In this document: piece after piece, positions 49,320-61,592 of the stretch
Position numbering within the stretch: the stretch's first letter is position 1
Layout: every line of letters begins with the position of its first letter
Assembly (NCBI RefSeq): GCF_010183535.1
Contig: NC_071331.1
Location: 15,500,001 to 15,564,000, forward strand
Source: Caenorhabditis remanei
Lineage: Eukaryota; Nematoda; Chromadorea; Rhabditida; Rhabditidae
Direction: 5' to 3'
DNA: 64,000 nucleotides
Program-made: the position numbers and the translations under genes
Notes under the pieces: model-generated
The model's database searches: none
What the model was told of the DNA's origin: nothing
What the model saw: only the letters and a program-made list of their open reading frames with translations

Positions 49320-50452
49320 TATGGACTGATTCCTCAGCATCAGCTTGAGAAAAGAAACTCCTACGAATCTGAAAATAAAAGTGAAAAAACATACGTCTGA
49401 GATTTCTCGGTCCGTTTCTTGTTTTTAGCGGAGCAGTCAGAACGAGTTCATCATACGAATGTTCGTTGCTCTACCTCTCTGAACCAGCTACTACTGTATG
49501 CAGGTTTGTCGGCCCAATCGTTGATGCAACTGAAAACAAACGAAAACGTAAAATCGAATGAATATTTAATTTTTGTGTCGGTTCGTTCGCTTTGAAAAAT
49601 AAATTGAGAAACAGGGCAAAAACGGGAGAAGGGGAAAAGACAAAAGATCGTGTCAGGGACTAGAAGCTTTCGGGGCGCAAAAGGAAGAGGCCCCCCGAAA
49701 AGTTTAGTTTGCAAGTGGCAAAAAAAAGATGAAGAAGACGAGACGAAGACGAGAAAAGAAGAAGAAGACGCCGTCGACGTCTTCTTCGTGTGAAAAAACA
49801 CAAAAAGTGACGGGTCCCCGGATGAGAAATAAGGAAGAGTCCAACGTCATCAAAATTCTATAGAGAATGTGGGAATCCGAGAGGATAAAACGACTAGACT
49901 TTATCAAAACTTTATGGAACCACGAATAAATTTTATTGGCAATTCTGTGTTTAATTGTTTGATCGTAAAAACTAGATCAAAGTTTGCACAGTTCAATTTT
50001 TATAAGAATTTGTTTCATTCCTTATATAATTTGAGAAGTTGGAATACGGTTATTACGAACATTAAAAGTAGTACTACTGATATTTTTGAAGCTGTCTAAA
50101 ATAAATCTTACGAGGTTTGCAAAATAGATTCAGAAAACGCGAATGCTAGAAATTTTAACAACGAAAAAAACGGAACAAGAAAGGGAAACACCGGTTGTTT
50201 TCCCTCAATTCTTTTTATTTTTCTTATTAGGCCAGAAGACGTGGATAAAGAAGGGAAAAAAGAAAACGAAGCGATCTATATATTTATGCGGTGTACATGT
50301 GCTTATGCTCTGAAGGGGACAGCTTTAACGTGTGAAGGATTATGGAAAAATATGACTAGTCGCGCAGTTCTGTCAGCGTCTCTTCATCTCTTGCTCCAAA
50401 AAAACCGACGGGGATAGCTTTCTCAACAACTCGAGTCTGACTTGAATCAATT

Positions 50453-50478
50453 TGTGTGTATGTATGTGTGTGTGTGTA
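50453..50478. repeat. TG-rich microsatellite
   Basis: Interrupted TG repeats (GTGTGTATGTATGTGTGTGT) followed by non-repetitive sequence; no gene association visible. Confidence 0.8.
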
Positions 50479-53249
50479 CTGGAGGAGTGGGAGGAAAGGA
50501 AAGGAACGAATCGAGAGAGAAGACAGAGTCGCTCTTTTTACGGGGCCTTGCTCCAAAAAAGACGACGTCGCTTCTCCTTGTGCTCTTCCGCACAGGGCTC
50601 CGCTGCATTGACGACGACAACGAGAAGAGCGAGCACACACACAATTCAATGGGATTTGGAATTGGTCCAATTGTATGTATGAGAAAAGAGAAGAAGACTG
50701 AGAAAGAGAATAGAAAAGGAGAGGCACACAGCATTTTTCTCTTCTTCCTTGAGAGGGACAGCACAACGACGTCTTCAAGAAAAAGGAGGAGCAGGAGAAG
50801 AAGGGAAGATGAGGAGTAATGACAATTATGAGTAATGAATCTGTTTATTCTTAATTCTACCTGAAACCAACTCTTCTCATAAAATTCCTCTTCTGAACTC
50901 TCTTCTTCTTATTCTCTGCAGGTACAATCCATCTAACTATTCTATTATTATCAATTTTGATTCATCAAAAAAAAAATTAATTAAATAAAAACTGATCAAA
51001 ATCGAGTAATGCTGAACTCTAACCTAAAGCAAAAATTTGTATTAAAAGTTAGCGAAAAGTTGAAAGTTTGCTCCGTGCTGCAGCCAAAACGCGCCAAAAA
51101 CTTTTCATTGACAGTTTCGAATTCGTCTGTCCGTCGTATTTGCTTTTTCAAAAAACGAATTGCTGCGGGAGAAGGTTGCCACCACACAGCAGTGCAAACT
51201 TTGCATTTTAAGAAGGTAAAAATGGAACATTAGGGAAAAAGGAAAAGGAAAAAAGAAGATGAAGAAGCTTTTGAGAAAACTTTTTATTTTTTCAAAAGTT
51301 CGATAAGAGAACGTTTTAATGTTTTGTTAAAAGTTCAATTAGAAACTAATTTTGAAATTAGAAAGATCATATTTCGGAACTTTTCGAATCAATCATAATC
51401 GAAGTGACTAATTTTGGAAAAAATTGAAAAAATCGGAAATGAAGACAAGTCTGAAAATGAATTGACATCCGAGATGTCTTTCTCTCTCTATGAGAAAGAT
51501 GCCTGCCATCGAGGTCCTTCTCATTCTGTGGCCAGGGCAAAGTGCAAAGAGTATGTGAAATGAAAAGAGAACAGACAATCAGAGAAAAAGGGGCCAACAA
51601 CTGACATCCGATACTACTCGACAAGTGCACATTTCCAGGCGAGGGACCTCTCTGTGTGAGAATAAGAAAAAGAAGAAGAAGACGGAGATTCGATGGGTAC
51701 GGCAGTGACAATGGGAAGAAAAGAAGAAGATCGGATCAGTTTCACATGCCGTCCGAATTTACGACTAAGATCATTACCAGATGGTAGGTGACTAGATGAG
51801 CAATCAAAAAAAAAGGAATCGGAGAATCTGATGAAGAAAAAGAGTATAAAAATCAGATTGAACTCGGGGGAAAAGAGAGTTAAAACTGAGAATGAGAGAT
51901 GTTTTATAAGATAGATCTTCTAGATGAATTTTTATTTCTAATTTTTACACTTTTCAGATTTGGAACTAATAAAACTGCAAAATGGAAAATCTAGGGAACG
52001 ATTGGAGATCATGTCAGTTTTCTAAACATCAGCTCAACTAGAATCTCTTGAAAACACTCGAGATATCTCGGATACTTTTCAAAATGATATATCCTGAACA
52101 GAAACAAGAAACCACTCGATCAGTGAACCTTGTTGAAAATGAAAAATGACGCCTTTCTCCCGCCTCATTTCCTCCTCTTTTTTGTGTCGAAACACAGTAT
52201 TTACCTAGTCTCATCTAGAACTTTAACCTCTCCTTTCATCCATCCACTGTTTTCAAAAAATGACGTTTTCATATTTTTGAACTACATTTTTGTTTCCCTT
52301 TCTTTTTCAATTGACAGTTTATTTTTTGTTTCCAATGATGCTCTGAACAGACAAATGACGGAAAGGTGGGTGCAAAATCAATGCGTGGGATGGTTTATGG
52401 TATTTTAATCGTGTCAAAACGAGAGTTTATTTTAAGAAGAAACTATATTATATATTCAAAAAGAGAGTTTCATTGATAACGATTTAAAAAAGCTAAGATT
52501 GATTTGTAGTAACTATTCTTATCAGTCAAATTACGTACAGTCTTTTGAACTTTTCCAAAAAATCATATGCTGCTGAATAGTTGATAAGACTTTTGGGGTT
52601 TCAGGTGCCTAAGTAACCAACTCAGAAACAAACATAGAAAAAAGGTGGTTTCACTTCCAGCGAATCCTACTGTATCTCCTCATGAAAATCCATCATTCTT
52701 CGTCTTCCACCCGTCCATTTTGGTGTGTGTCAGTGTCACCCACGTAGAGCTGCTAAAACGAAATACATACATATATAACTCGTTTTTGTCATGGTGCTAT
52801 TGGTTGGTGTGGGCGGCGATGGAAATTTGCGCGAAATTGAAATATAAATGGATGTATGGGAGCTCCCGACGCCACAATAAAATTGATGGGTTGGGTGGAA
52901 AAGGAAGAATGAATTGAGTTGAGATCTACATGGATTGAGAAAGAAAAAGAAGAAGAAGGTTTGTACCGTATCCCGAGAGAGAGAGCAAAAGGAATTAATC
53001 AAAAAGAAAAAAAAGAAGGCACCTGACATTTCGAAAAATAATTCAGAATTGTTTTAAGCATGTTATCTTGGAGAGAAAATCTCTTTGAGTAATTGGTTTT
53101 ACTGACAAGGAGGGAGAAAAAGGCTCTTCGAAATGGCAAAGATGCAAGATTTATAGACGTCGTGGTGATGGAGTCCCTTCTTTCTAACCCACTTTTTTGG
53201 GTAGATTAAATTCGAAGATTTGTATGTGTGCACCAAAGAGGAAAAGGAA

Positions 53250-53271
53250 AAAGAAGAAGAAGAAGAAGAAG
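53250..53271. repeat. (AAG)n microsatellite
   Basis: About seven consecutive AAG units within a broader purine-rich stretch. Confidence 0.85.
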
Positions 53272-56092
53272 GGAAGGGTTTAAGAGAGAAGAGGTATTAC
53301 TAAATGGAAGGAAAACAATTAATTATAGTTCTCAGATATATAGGTGGTGAGAAAAAAAAAAGAAAATGACATCATGAAAAAGGAGGAAGGTAGAGAGACA
53401 GGTAACACCTTGAAACCTATGAAATGACCTCAAAATTCAGAATTTCTTTAGAGATTGCATCTTTTGTAAAAGAATCGAGAAAGGATTATTTATGATTAGA
53501 ATCTTCGAAATAAGATGAAGACGGTTAGATGAAAGTTTACTTTTGTTGTGAGAATTCAATTTTGAGATGATATTTTCAATAGCTCTGCTGTGAAATATAT
53601 GTGGAATCACCAGAAATTGTGGAAAACCAGCTAATTCTAATTGGTTCAATCAAGAATATCTAGTTTGATAAGTAATTGTTCAAATCAATCGAATAGTTAT
53701 ATAATTGTTCTCTATTTCTCTGATTCTCTATCTCAAAAGTAATGAGATAACACATCAAAGTATCAATTGTAAACAAGTAGAATGAGATGAAATAGCTGAG
53801 GGACCTTCATATCATTTCGAGTTGAGTAGTAGTGTAAAATGGCGGATGGCAAGAGGTGAAGCATAGAGGAAGAAACGGCCACAAAATGCATTTGAAAGAA
53901 GAGAAAAAGAAAAAGAAGAAGAAGAGTGAAAAGGGAAGGCAAGGACCACAAAACGAGAAAAGCGATGGCGCCGACGGAGCCACCAGAAACAGAGAAAGAG
54001 CCGAAAAAGTCGGGCGTGGCTCCCTTCCCTTCCAGTGAGTGAGTCTCCCAACTCAACCCCTCTTTTGCCTTTCTCTTCATGCATCAAAAAGTGAGAAACG
54101 AGTAAATTTGGCCAGCGGCGGTGTGGTGGAGAAAAACGGAAACGTTTGAGTTTTTGTGGAATGAAAAAATGAGAAAAAGGGAAGAATATAATGATGATGA
54201 AGAAGGAAAAAGTAGGTGGAAAAGTTATTGGAAAAGAAGAGAAGAAGAGGATTATGAATATGTCATAAAAGTTCTGTGTTTTTGTGAAGGCGGGGAATGC
54301 TGTGCAAGTACAGTGGGAAAAAAGAAGAGAAATTTTGAATAAATTGGATAAAGACTTAGAAGAAAAAGAGAACAGATTGCGTGGGTTTTGATGAGATTTA
54401 TGGTTTGTTATTTCTATAATCAGAACCGAAGAAATTCCGAAAAAATAGCAATGTTATGGACGATGGCTAGAACATGATTCTATGTACCTCAATGTCATTG
54501 AATTCTGAAAACTTTATGATCACATAACAGTTCAAAACTGAAAGTTTCTAGACTGTCTCGTTGTTCCTTTTCTGGAATAAACTAAATCTAAACATACTTT
54601 GAATCAAAAACTGACATCAACTCGATACGGTACGTTTTTTATAGTTTTACCAACAAAAAAAGCACAAAACCCGACCAAATATGCAAAATATTATGCGATG
54701 TTCAGCGGCGAGGGTGTTAAAATTCGCACAAATCGGATCAACTTCGGGGTAGAGTGAGGGTGGGATGAAAAATAAAATGAGATGCAAATGGACTGTGTCC
54801 AAAAGAGACGATTAGTCTGACCCTATGTTTGCCAAAACCAATGGGTTCTAAGCGGATCGGCATCATTTTGTTTGTATGCTTTGGTCATTTTGAAGAGGAC
54901 AAAAAGACGAAGAAGATGGAGAAGAAGGTTTACTAAAAAATCAAGTACATTGACAAATAATGTCTCGAGTTCTTTGAAAGGAGAAACTACACTTTTATAA
55001 CACCTGGAATACACGTTTAGAGACAACTGAAAATAGTCACAAACCTCTTTTCTCTTTATCCTGAATTTCCGGAGAGGGTGATTGCTTCATTGCTTTTTGA
55101 GATAAAAATAAGACTCAAGCGACTGTAAATCAGGTTTCCGTTTGATACACATTTTTGTCAAGAATTGGTTTGAATAGTTGAATTAAAATGACATCACTTG
55201 AAACTACAGTAATCCCTTCCCCAAAGCTATTATGAACTTTATGATCGGCCAATCTTTTCATATAGTTCAGGTCAGAATTCATGAATAGAAATGAATGAAT
55301 GTGGAAGTTCTAAACGTATAGCGTAAAACAAGGAAGTTTCAGACTGAGACTTCTTCTACGAAAAATAACTTTTAGATGCTCAGAAAATGAATAATATGGA
55401 GATTAGTCACAATAAATTAGCTTTGTTTTTGTGTATGCTGCGAGGCAATACTTCTACGAAAAGCATTTCTGTCACTGATTAGAAAAATATAGGAAAGGAA
55501 TGATTAAATCCCTTCTGACATAATATTTTCGGGTTCTCTCTCGATTCAGTTTCTCTAAATTTATTCTGAGAAAATCTTTAGAATCAAGAGAAAAGAAGAG
55601 GATAGAAGACGATGAATTCTAAACAAACTTGCACTATGTATAAACGTTTTGAGCCTTGGGCTTTCTCATTCTCTCCTTTTTTTTATTTCTATCAGGTTGC
55701 GTGTGTCCAACCACTCATTTCTCTTTTCAGTGAGACGCAGAGAACGGACAGTTAGAGAAATAGGAAATGAGAGAGAAAGGTCAACTTGAGAGAGTATGAG
55801 ACACTTATTGCTTGTTGTTTTCTCATTCATTAGAGAGTAGTGAAGAGTGAGAGAGATAGAGACACCAATATTAGACAGTATTAAAGACAAAGAGACACAG
55901 AGAAATGCCTGTTGTTGTTATTGATTAGTTTGTCGCGCCTTCGTGTGCCCAGCCGCAGTTTGGTTTGCCGTCGTTTTTTCTGCCTTCACATCTTACTCTC
56001 CTCGAGTGGAAATAGTATGGAAGAGGAAGAGACGCAGACACTGTTTTTCGTTTAAATGATGAATTCGAAAAAAGTAAATGGGAGAAGAAAAT

Positions 56093-56123
56093 TGATGATG
56101 GTGATGATGATTATGATGATGAG
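56093..56123. repeat. (GAT)n-like microsatellite
   Basis: Imperfect GAT/GGT/TAT trinucleotide units in non-coding sequence. Confidence 0.8.
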
Positions 56124-58199
56124 TGAAACGAAAAAAAGATGCGGCTATTAGTGGGAAATGAGAAGAAAAAATTGAGAAATTCTTTTTTCAAATTGAAGAT
56201 ATATATTTATATAGCATGTGGAAATGAGAAGAATCAATTATAACTAATAGGAGAATATGAACATGAATTGTTTTTTGAAGATAGTAAAACTGAAAACTGA
56301 AAATACCGGAATTCAAGATTTCTTCGAAAAAATAACACCCAAAAACTTGTGAAATCAACTAGTTCAGGAGTCCTTAAAATAGTGAATCGTGACGAATTGA
56401 AAACTCCACCTACTCGTTCCACGTCACCCCTAGCTACCGTACCCCAGAGACACCGGAAACACATAAATCTCGATGACACTTTTTTCTCCTCGCTTCCTAC
56501 TCTATAATTATGAAACAAAACAAAAAAGTGACTAACAACGACTGGACAGAATACATCTAGTTGCTTGGAGACTTCTTGAAAACTAACTATGAAATGGATA
56601 GGAGAGAGAGAAGGAAACCGCCAACTTACGTGAGAAGAAAACGAAAAGTAATTCGTCTTCTCTCCTCATCAAAAATAGAAATTTCGTTATCAACGTGTTC
56701 AGTTCGATGATAACTCTCGTTTGCGTAGGTCTTTCTAGCCTTTCGACGAAACAATGCAACATTTCTTCGTTATCATCTGATTACTTATTATCATTTGCGT
56801 AAATTGTATCGTTCTACTGCGTCATTGGTGCATATTGTGTACATATTTTCAAAGAGTTTAAGGTTTTTAAGGTGATTCTTTAAGAATTTGGAAAAGAAGA
56901 GATCAATATGTACTATAGTATACTTAAGAAGAGACACTCTCTGCAAGAGAGATAACTTGAAAATTCAAACAACAGTACTATAACGAATCTTACAGAAGTC
57001 GAACGATCTTGGTGACTGAAAAAAGATAGGTCAGAAGCTAGACATAATGCACAAATTAGTCACAAATGTATACCGGTTGATGCAGCTCACAAAAGTAGTT
57101 TGTATCGAACTGTGAGCTCTCGAAATTTCAAAAGATTTCCAGTTTCACCGTATTGTTTTCGCATGGGGAAAGTTGAAATTAAGATTTTATGAATGCGTGA
57201 GAATAATCCAAGAAGTGAGTCTCTTGAGGTTTTAGAGAATTCCTTCCAGATTAATTTCAACGCCTAATTCTGAGAAAATTCAAATTTTGTCAGAAATTTC
57301 TGAGCCTCCAAAGACATTTTGATCTTTGAAGTTTCATAGTTGCACACCTCCAAAAATTCCATCAATTTAATATCTTCAACTGAGTTATGATTAACTTCCT
57401 TTTCTAAAAAATACCTGATCGTTTCCCCCGAAATCTCTTGGAACTCTCCTCAACTTCTTCCCGGATTCCGGATATTTTTCTTTTTCTCAATTTTGAAAAG
57501 AAAAACGTCGAATTTCATCATCTCGCGAGAAAGAAAATAAACAAGATTTCAATTCAGACCTGCCAATTTCATTTCTCTTCGTAACGTACCTAACACGACG
57601 GTGCCTGTCAAACTAGTAATTCATCAAATTTCCCACAATTTCTCTCGGAAACCAAAGTGTATAACCTAGAATTAGATTGAACAAAACGTCTTCCGCATCC
57701 GGTTTTTCTTTTTGAAATCGAGTGGACGGATTCTGGACGACTACATGACAGGGATCAGTATGATGTTCGGAGTTGGAAGTAATTTGATATGAATGTTTAC
57801 AGTCTCCAACTACTTATGAAAAAACCTTTTATCTTTTTGGTCCTTCCGAACACATTCTACTCACTCGAAACGTCCCATAGGACCATCGATAATGCAGTTT
57901 TGTTTGTCATATCCATCATTTCAGTTCTTCAAAAACCGCCACCTCCCAAAAGAAAAAAAATGGGAAAAGAGTGTTTGTATTCACTAGAGACTTAAGACTT
58001 TGTTTTCTTTTCGACTCAACAATACACATACTTGGAACATTTTGCAGAAAAAGGAAGAAGAGAATGGGGAATTTATGTACCAAAAAGGGAAAAAATAGAG
58101 AAGATATCAATGGTTTTGGAATCCCTTGATTATATTCTGATAGCAGTTTTCTGTTACTCTGAAAATATATTTCTTTAATTGTGTGGATACAAATTAAAT

Positions 58200-60479
58200 T
58201 TACTTGTTTTGAATTATAGTTTGATTGATTTCTTCGAGTTCAAGTGGTGATCTCAATTCCAAATGAACTTCATCTGATATAGAAAATCTTGCTTTTCCAT
58301 GAAAATTCAATTGAATCTGAAACGTTCAGAGATCTGGTCAGAGGAAGAGATTGAAGACTCACGGGATCAGAAAATCCATATTCTTCAGAAATTTTCACTT
58401 GCTCCAATACCAAAAAACCATCAAATTTAAAGAAATTGATAGATCTGAAAAGAGAAATAATCACTGTGTGACATTTTTAAGTGATTACCCAAATGTTCTA
58501 AAATCCAAACCGTAATCATTAATTTTTACTTTTGATAGGCATTTGTGCATTGAGACTTCTTTTTTCACCACATTCAGGAGCTCTTTTAGAATTTCTTCTC
58601 TGGAAATATCAGAATTTAAAAATCTAATCATTTGGCCCGAACCGTTTTACAGTTTCATGTTTTACAACTTTAGAACAGATACAGTTTTCATCTGAAATTT
58701 CAGAGTCTGTACAAATTTTATTTCTTGAAATTTGAGTCTCTAGTAGAGAATTTCCAAATGAAGATGGAATTGAATCGTTCCATTTTGATATCAAATCAAG
58801 AAAAGTTTCATAAACATCTGCATTTGTGATCAATCTGAAAAAGTTAAGATGACGACAACGAAACAAGACATTTTTTAGAAAAACCTGTCAACGTTATTCT
58901 TCAAAACCTCCAAATTCTGTGGAAACTTTTTTCTAAAACTATCAGCCAATCGAATCATGAAAAATCCATATTTCTCTTCAATTTTTCCACTTTCTGCTTC
59001 GAAAACACTACTGTAAAAATGATAGAATTGAATGCTACGAACTAATTTTCACCTGTTTCCGGATCCACCATCACTGATTACCACAACTGTTGTGTTGTCC
59101 AGAATCCCCTCTTTCAGGAGTTGTTCCAGAGAAATTCTTAATTTTTCATCCAAATTCACTACTTTTCCATCTTCCGGAACAGCAATTTCTGTGAGATGTA
59201 ATAGTGAGAAATACGAAGAATAATGTTTGAAAACTCTAGTGGAATTGATCCATAAATCTATAGCATCCTCAACAGTCACCTGAAAACGAATGAGAGTTTC
59301 GATGAGATTTCAGAGAATGACATACACTTCCATCAGTGATACAGTTGTTCACGTGTCCGAAATGTTGTCGATTGAAATTATGATAAAGATTCGAATGAAA
59401 ATCAAACTGATTCCCAAACATTTTTGAGAATTTCGGGGAATCTGTGTGCAAGAAAGTTGGGCTTCCGTTGATTTTCCTCACAGATTCCCATATTTTCTCT
59501 TGATTTCCAAATGATTTCATCAAGTTTCCCCAGTTATTATTTGTTTCCTGCAAACAAGTTAAACTAGATTATAAGATTGGAAGTGGTCCTACCTGATTGA
59601 ACATTGAAAATGAAATAAAATCATTTTCAGCGGCGAATTTCAGAGATTGTTTCAAATGACGCATGGCTTGATTATGAGACATTCCAGATACAGATAGAAT
59701 TATTAAACCATTCGAACTTTCAGATTCCCTAACTGAAAACTTTTCTAATTTTGGTAAAAAGTTGAAAAACGTCTTGTTATAGAAGTGATATCCAGATGGA
59801 TCTCGACAGAAAACCACAAACTGTTCCAGATTTATTCTAGTCGGAATTGCTGGTTCAATCTGAATATTTCATCTAATTTCTCTGTTTAATAATTGGAAGA
59901 ACCTACAGTAACCTCTTTTTTTGATGACTGAACTAAAAAGGTTCCGTTGGAAAGTTCTTCGCCAGAAATTATTTCTGTATAGACACATCTAGAAATACGG
60001 AAAAATGGAAATTAATTCAATTGAAATAAACGAACGTGATGTTTTGATTGTTTTCTTTCCTTCGTTTTTCTATCAAATTTTCATGAATTGTTAATATTCC
60101 ATTCGTAAAGTTCGCCCAGTTTTTCATTGGTGAGTTGCAGGAAAATCTGTAGAATAAAAGAATTCTGGAGATTCTGGAAAGAAAGAAAAATTACATGATT
60201 GGGGAAATGAGATGCAACAAATCAGATTGTTTGGGACCAATTATGAAAGGATAACACGAAGAAGATTCAATTTCATTCAAATCTGAAACCGAGTGAATTG
60301 AATTGATCAGAAATTATTAAATTACCATTGAAAAACTTCAAATTTTCAAAAGGTTCTTCATTTATAAACTCCAAGATGCGAGCTCTCAGTTCAGAAGATT
60401 TGATTTCAATCCATAAACTCAGAATGACAAGAATTAATAACACTGAGAAAATAACAAGGAATCTCCACATTTGAAACAT
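58200..60479 (-). CDS. DUF229 sulfatase-like secreted or membrane-anchored protein
   Basis: Twelve exons: 60326-60479, 60195-60282, 60036-60146, 59913-59988, 59593-59859, 59326-59547, 59053-59279, 58885-59010, 58643-58834, 58489-58599, 58363-58444, 58200-58316. They give 590 residues. An N-terminal hydrophobic anchor (FLVIFSVLLILVILSLWI) puts the rest in the lumen or outside the cell; several N-x-S/T sites fit this. The DUF229 family has an alkaline-phosphatase/sulfatase fold. Recognisable parts are GLIILSVSGMSHNQAMRHLK, the HFGHVNNCITDGS segment, YFSLLHLTEIAVPEDGK, and LLKEGILDNTTVVVISDGGS, the metal-site-like strand (usually DHG). Having DGG where most family members have DHG suggests weakened or altered catalysis. 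A C-terminal CIC pair and a beta-rich tail follow. No substrate is known for nematode members. Confidence 0.85.
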
Positions 60480-60616
60480 TGAATCGTGACAAAACTCCTT
60501 CTAAATCAAACTGATGTTCCACTAACTTTGTAGGACGAAATTTGCATGAATGGACAATTTCAATGATGCGAAGAAAACCAAACCAATTGTTGAGTGTTGA
60601 TTAAAAAAAAACAAAT

Positions 60617-60622
60617 TTTATT
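60617..60622 (-). terminator. AATAAA poly(A) signal of the elongin-A-like gene
   Basis: An AATAAA hexamer on the minus strand begins 5 bases after the TGA/TAA end of the elongin-A-like frame. It sits in the 148-bp gap before the DUF229 gene, followed by a T-rich run. Confidence 0.5.
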
Positions 60623-60627
60623 GGATA

Positions 60628-61431
60628 TCAAGAAAAAGATTTCTTGAATTTCTCGAATTTTTCGTCTTCATCTCTTAATTTGTCTTCTAATTTCTTCGCT
60701 TCAATATATAAATTACAATTGATGTGTACATCATGAAGTGTTCTCCAAGTCTCTGTCAACAACTTTTTTGGAATATTCTCGGGACAATCGATTTGACAAT
60801 GTCTTCTGAATAATCCATCGCCAATCTTTTCAATTCCAGGATTTCGATCCATAAATGATTTGAGTTGTTTGGCTGAAAGTGTTACAAGAGTTGGACGAAC
60901 ACGATCATAATCACTTTCCTCCAGATTTTTCAGTTCTGAAATTCAACTTTTTTATATTTTTGAGAATCGAATCAAGACTCACTTAAAACTTCGACTAAAT
61001 CTGATGTCTTCTTAACAGGAATAACAGTTTCAATTGGTAATTCTACTGGCTTCAGAGACGAAACTTTCGGAATTTTTGGTTTGGAATTCGGGTTTGGCAG
61101 TGCTGCTGGCCGTCTTCGTGTCAAATATCCAGCATGTGGAATTACTGAAAAAACTCAGAAATTAAATCAGATTCCAAATATGACTCTTACCGTAGGGTTT
61201 TCTGAAAACTACCGAATCGTTTTCCATTTTTTGAATCTTGTTTATTAGATTTATTGCAATTTCCGAATATTCAGAATCTTTTGAATATTTTAAAGCCAAG
61301 TGTTTCACACCATGATTTTTGTATAGCTCGAATGGAATTTCTATACAAAAAAGTCGTTTCAGTGATCGATAAATATTCATTCCGTTCTCCAAATTGTTCG
61401 CATATTTTGAAATTTCTTCGGATGAACACAT
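60628..61431 (-). CDS. Elongin-A-like protein, short divergent form
   Basis: Three exons (61191-61431, 60983-61144, 60628-60935) total 711 nt, or 236 residues. The N-terminal about 75 residues form a TFIIS N-domain-like helical bundle (NIYRSLKRLFCIEIPFELYK, HLALKYSKDSEYSEIAINLI). A Pro/Lys-rich linker follows (HAGYLTRRRPAALPNPNSK). The C-terminal part (YDRVRPTLVTLSAKQLKSFM, then LFRRHCQIDCPE and a helical basic end) corresponds to the elongin-A F-box-like segment. Elongin A stimulates RNA polymerase II elongation and serves as a substrate receptor with elongin B/C and cullin. At 236 residues it is far shorter than human elongin A (about 770), and I cannot see a convincing BC-box. It may therefore be a divergent paralogue. 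It lies 161 bp after the hAT-derived gene and 148 bp before the DUF229 gene. Confidence 0.72.
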
Positions 61432-61546
61432 TGATGTCGTATTGTTTCAGCACAATCAAATCAAATAATACTTTCCACTAATCATTTTCCTTTTCATTTT
61501 TTTTTAATTGACATTTTCACGGTCTTCACGTTACATTATTTACAAA

Positions 61547-61552
61547 TTTATT
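61547..61552 (-). terminator. AATAAA poly(A) signal of the hAT-derived gene
   Basis: An AATAAA hexamer on the minus strand lies 40 bases after the stop at 61593, within the gap before the elongin-A-like gene. Confidence 0.5.
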
Positions 61553-61592
61553 GACAACAAAAATTCAACAATTATAACAAATCAATTTGACT

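Larger units (their letters stand above)
47944..58199. other. About 10 kb upstream of mca-3 without a recognisable coding gene
   Basis: I find no exon resembling a known family. The + strand has long purine tracts (for example 51240-51260, 52930-53000, 53230-53280, 53890-53960, 54160-54260), so the minus strand is CU-rich. The region probably carries mca-3 promoters, 5' non-coding exons and enhancers. A strong donor-like CAC|GTAAGT on the minus strand at 56624-56629 could end a distal first exon. Open frames at 50356-50819 are by-products of simple sequence. Confidence 0.45.

Noticed and set aside
50356..50819. Overlapping 105-140 codon frames on both strands
   Set aside because: The region combines TG and GA simple sequence; frames on both strands are of similar length and none resembles a family.
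53763..54342. Several 60-105 codon frames on both strands
   Set aside because: Caused by AAG/GAA-rich simple sequence; frames are Lys/Glu-rich on one strand and Phe/Leu/Ser-rich on the other.
58489..58599. Apparent frameshift in the DUF229 gene at this exon
   Set aside because: On re-reading the bases the exon is 111 nt with phase 1/2 and joins both neighbours in frame; the gene is intact.
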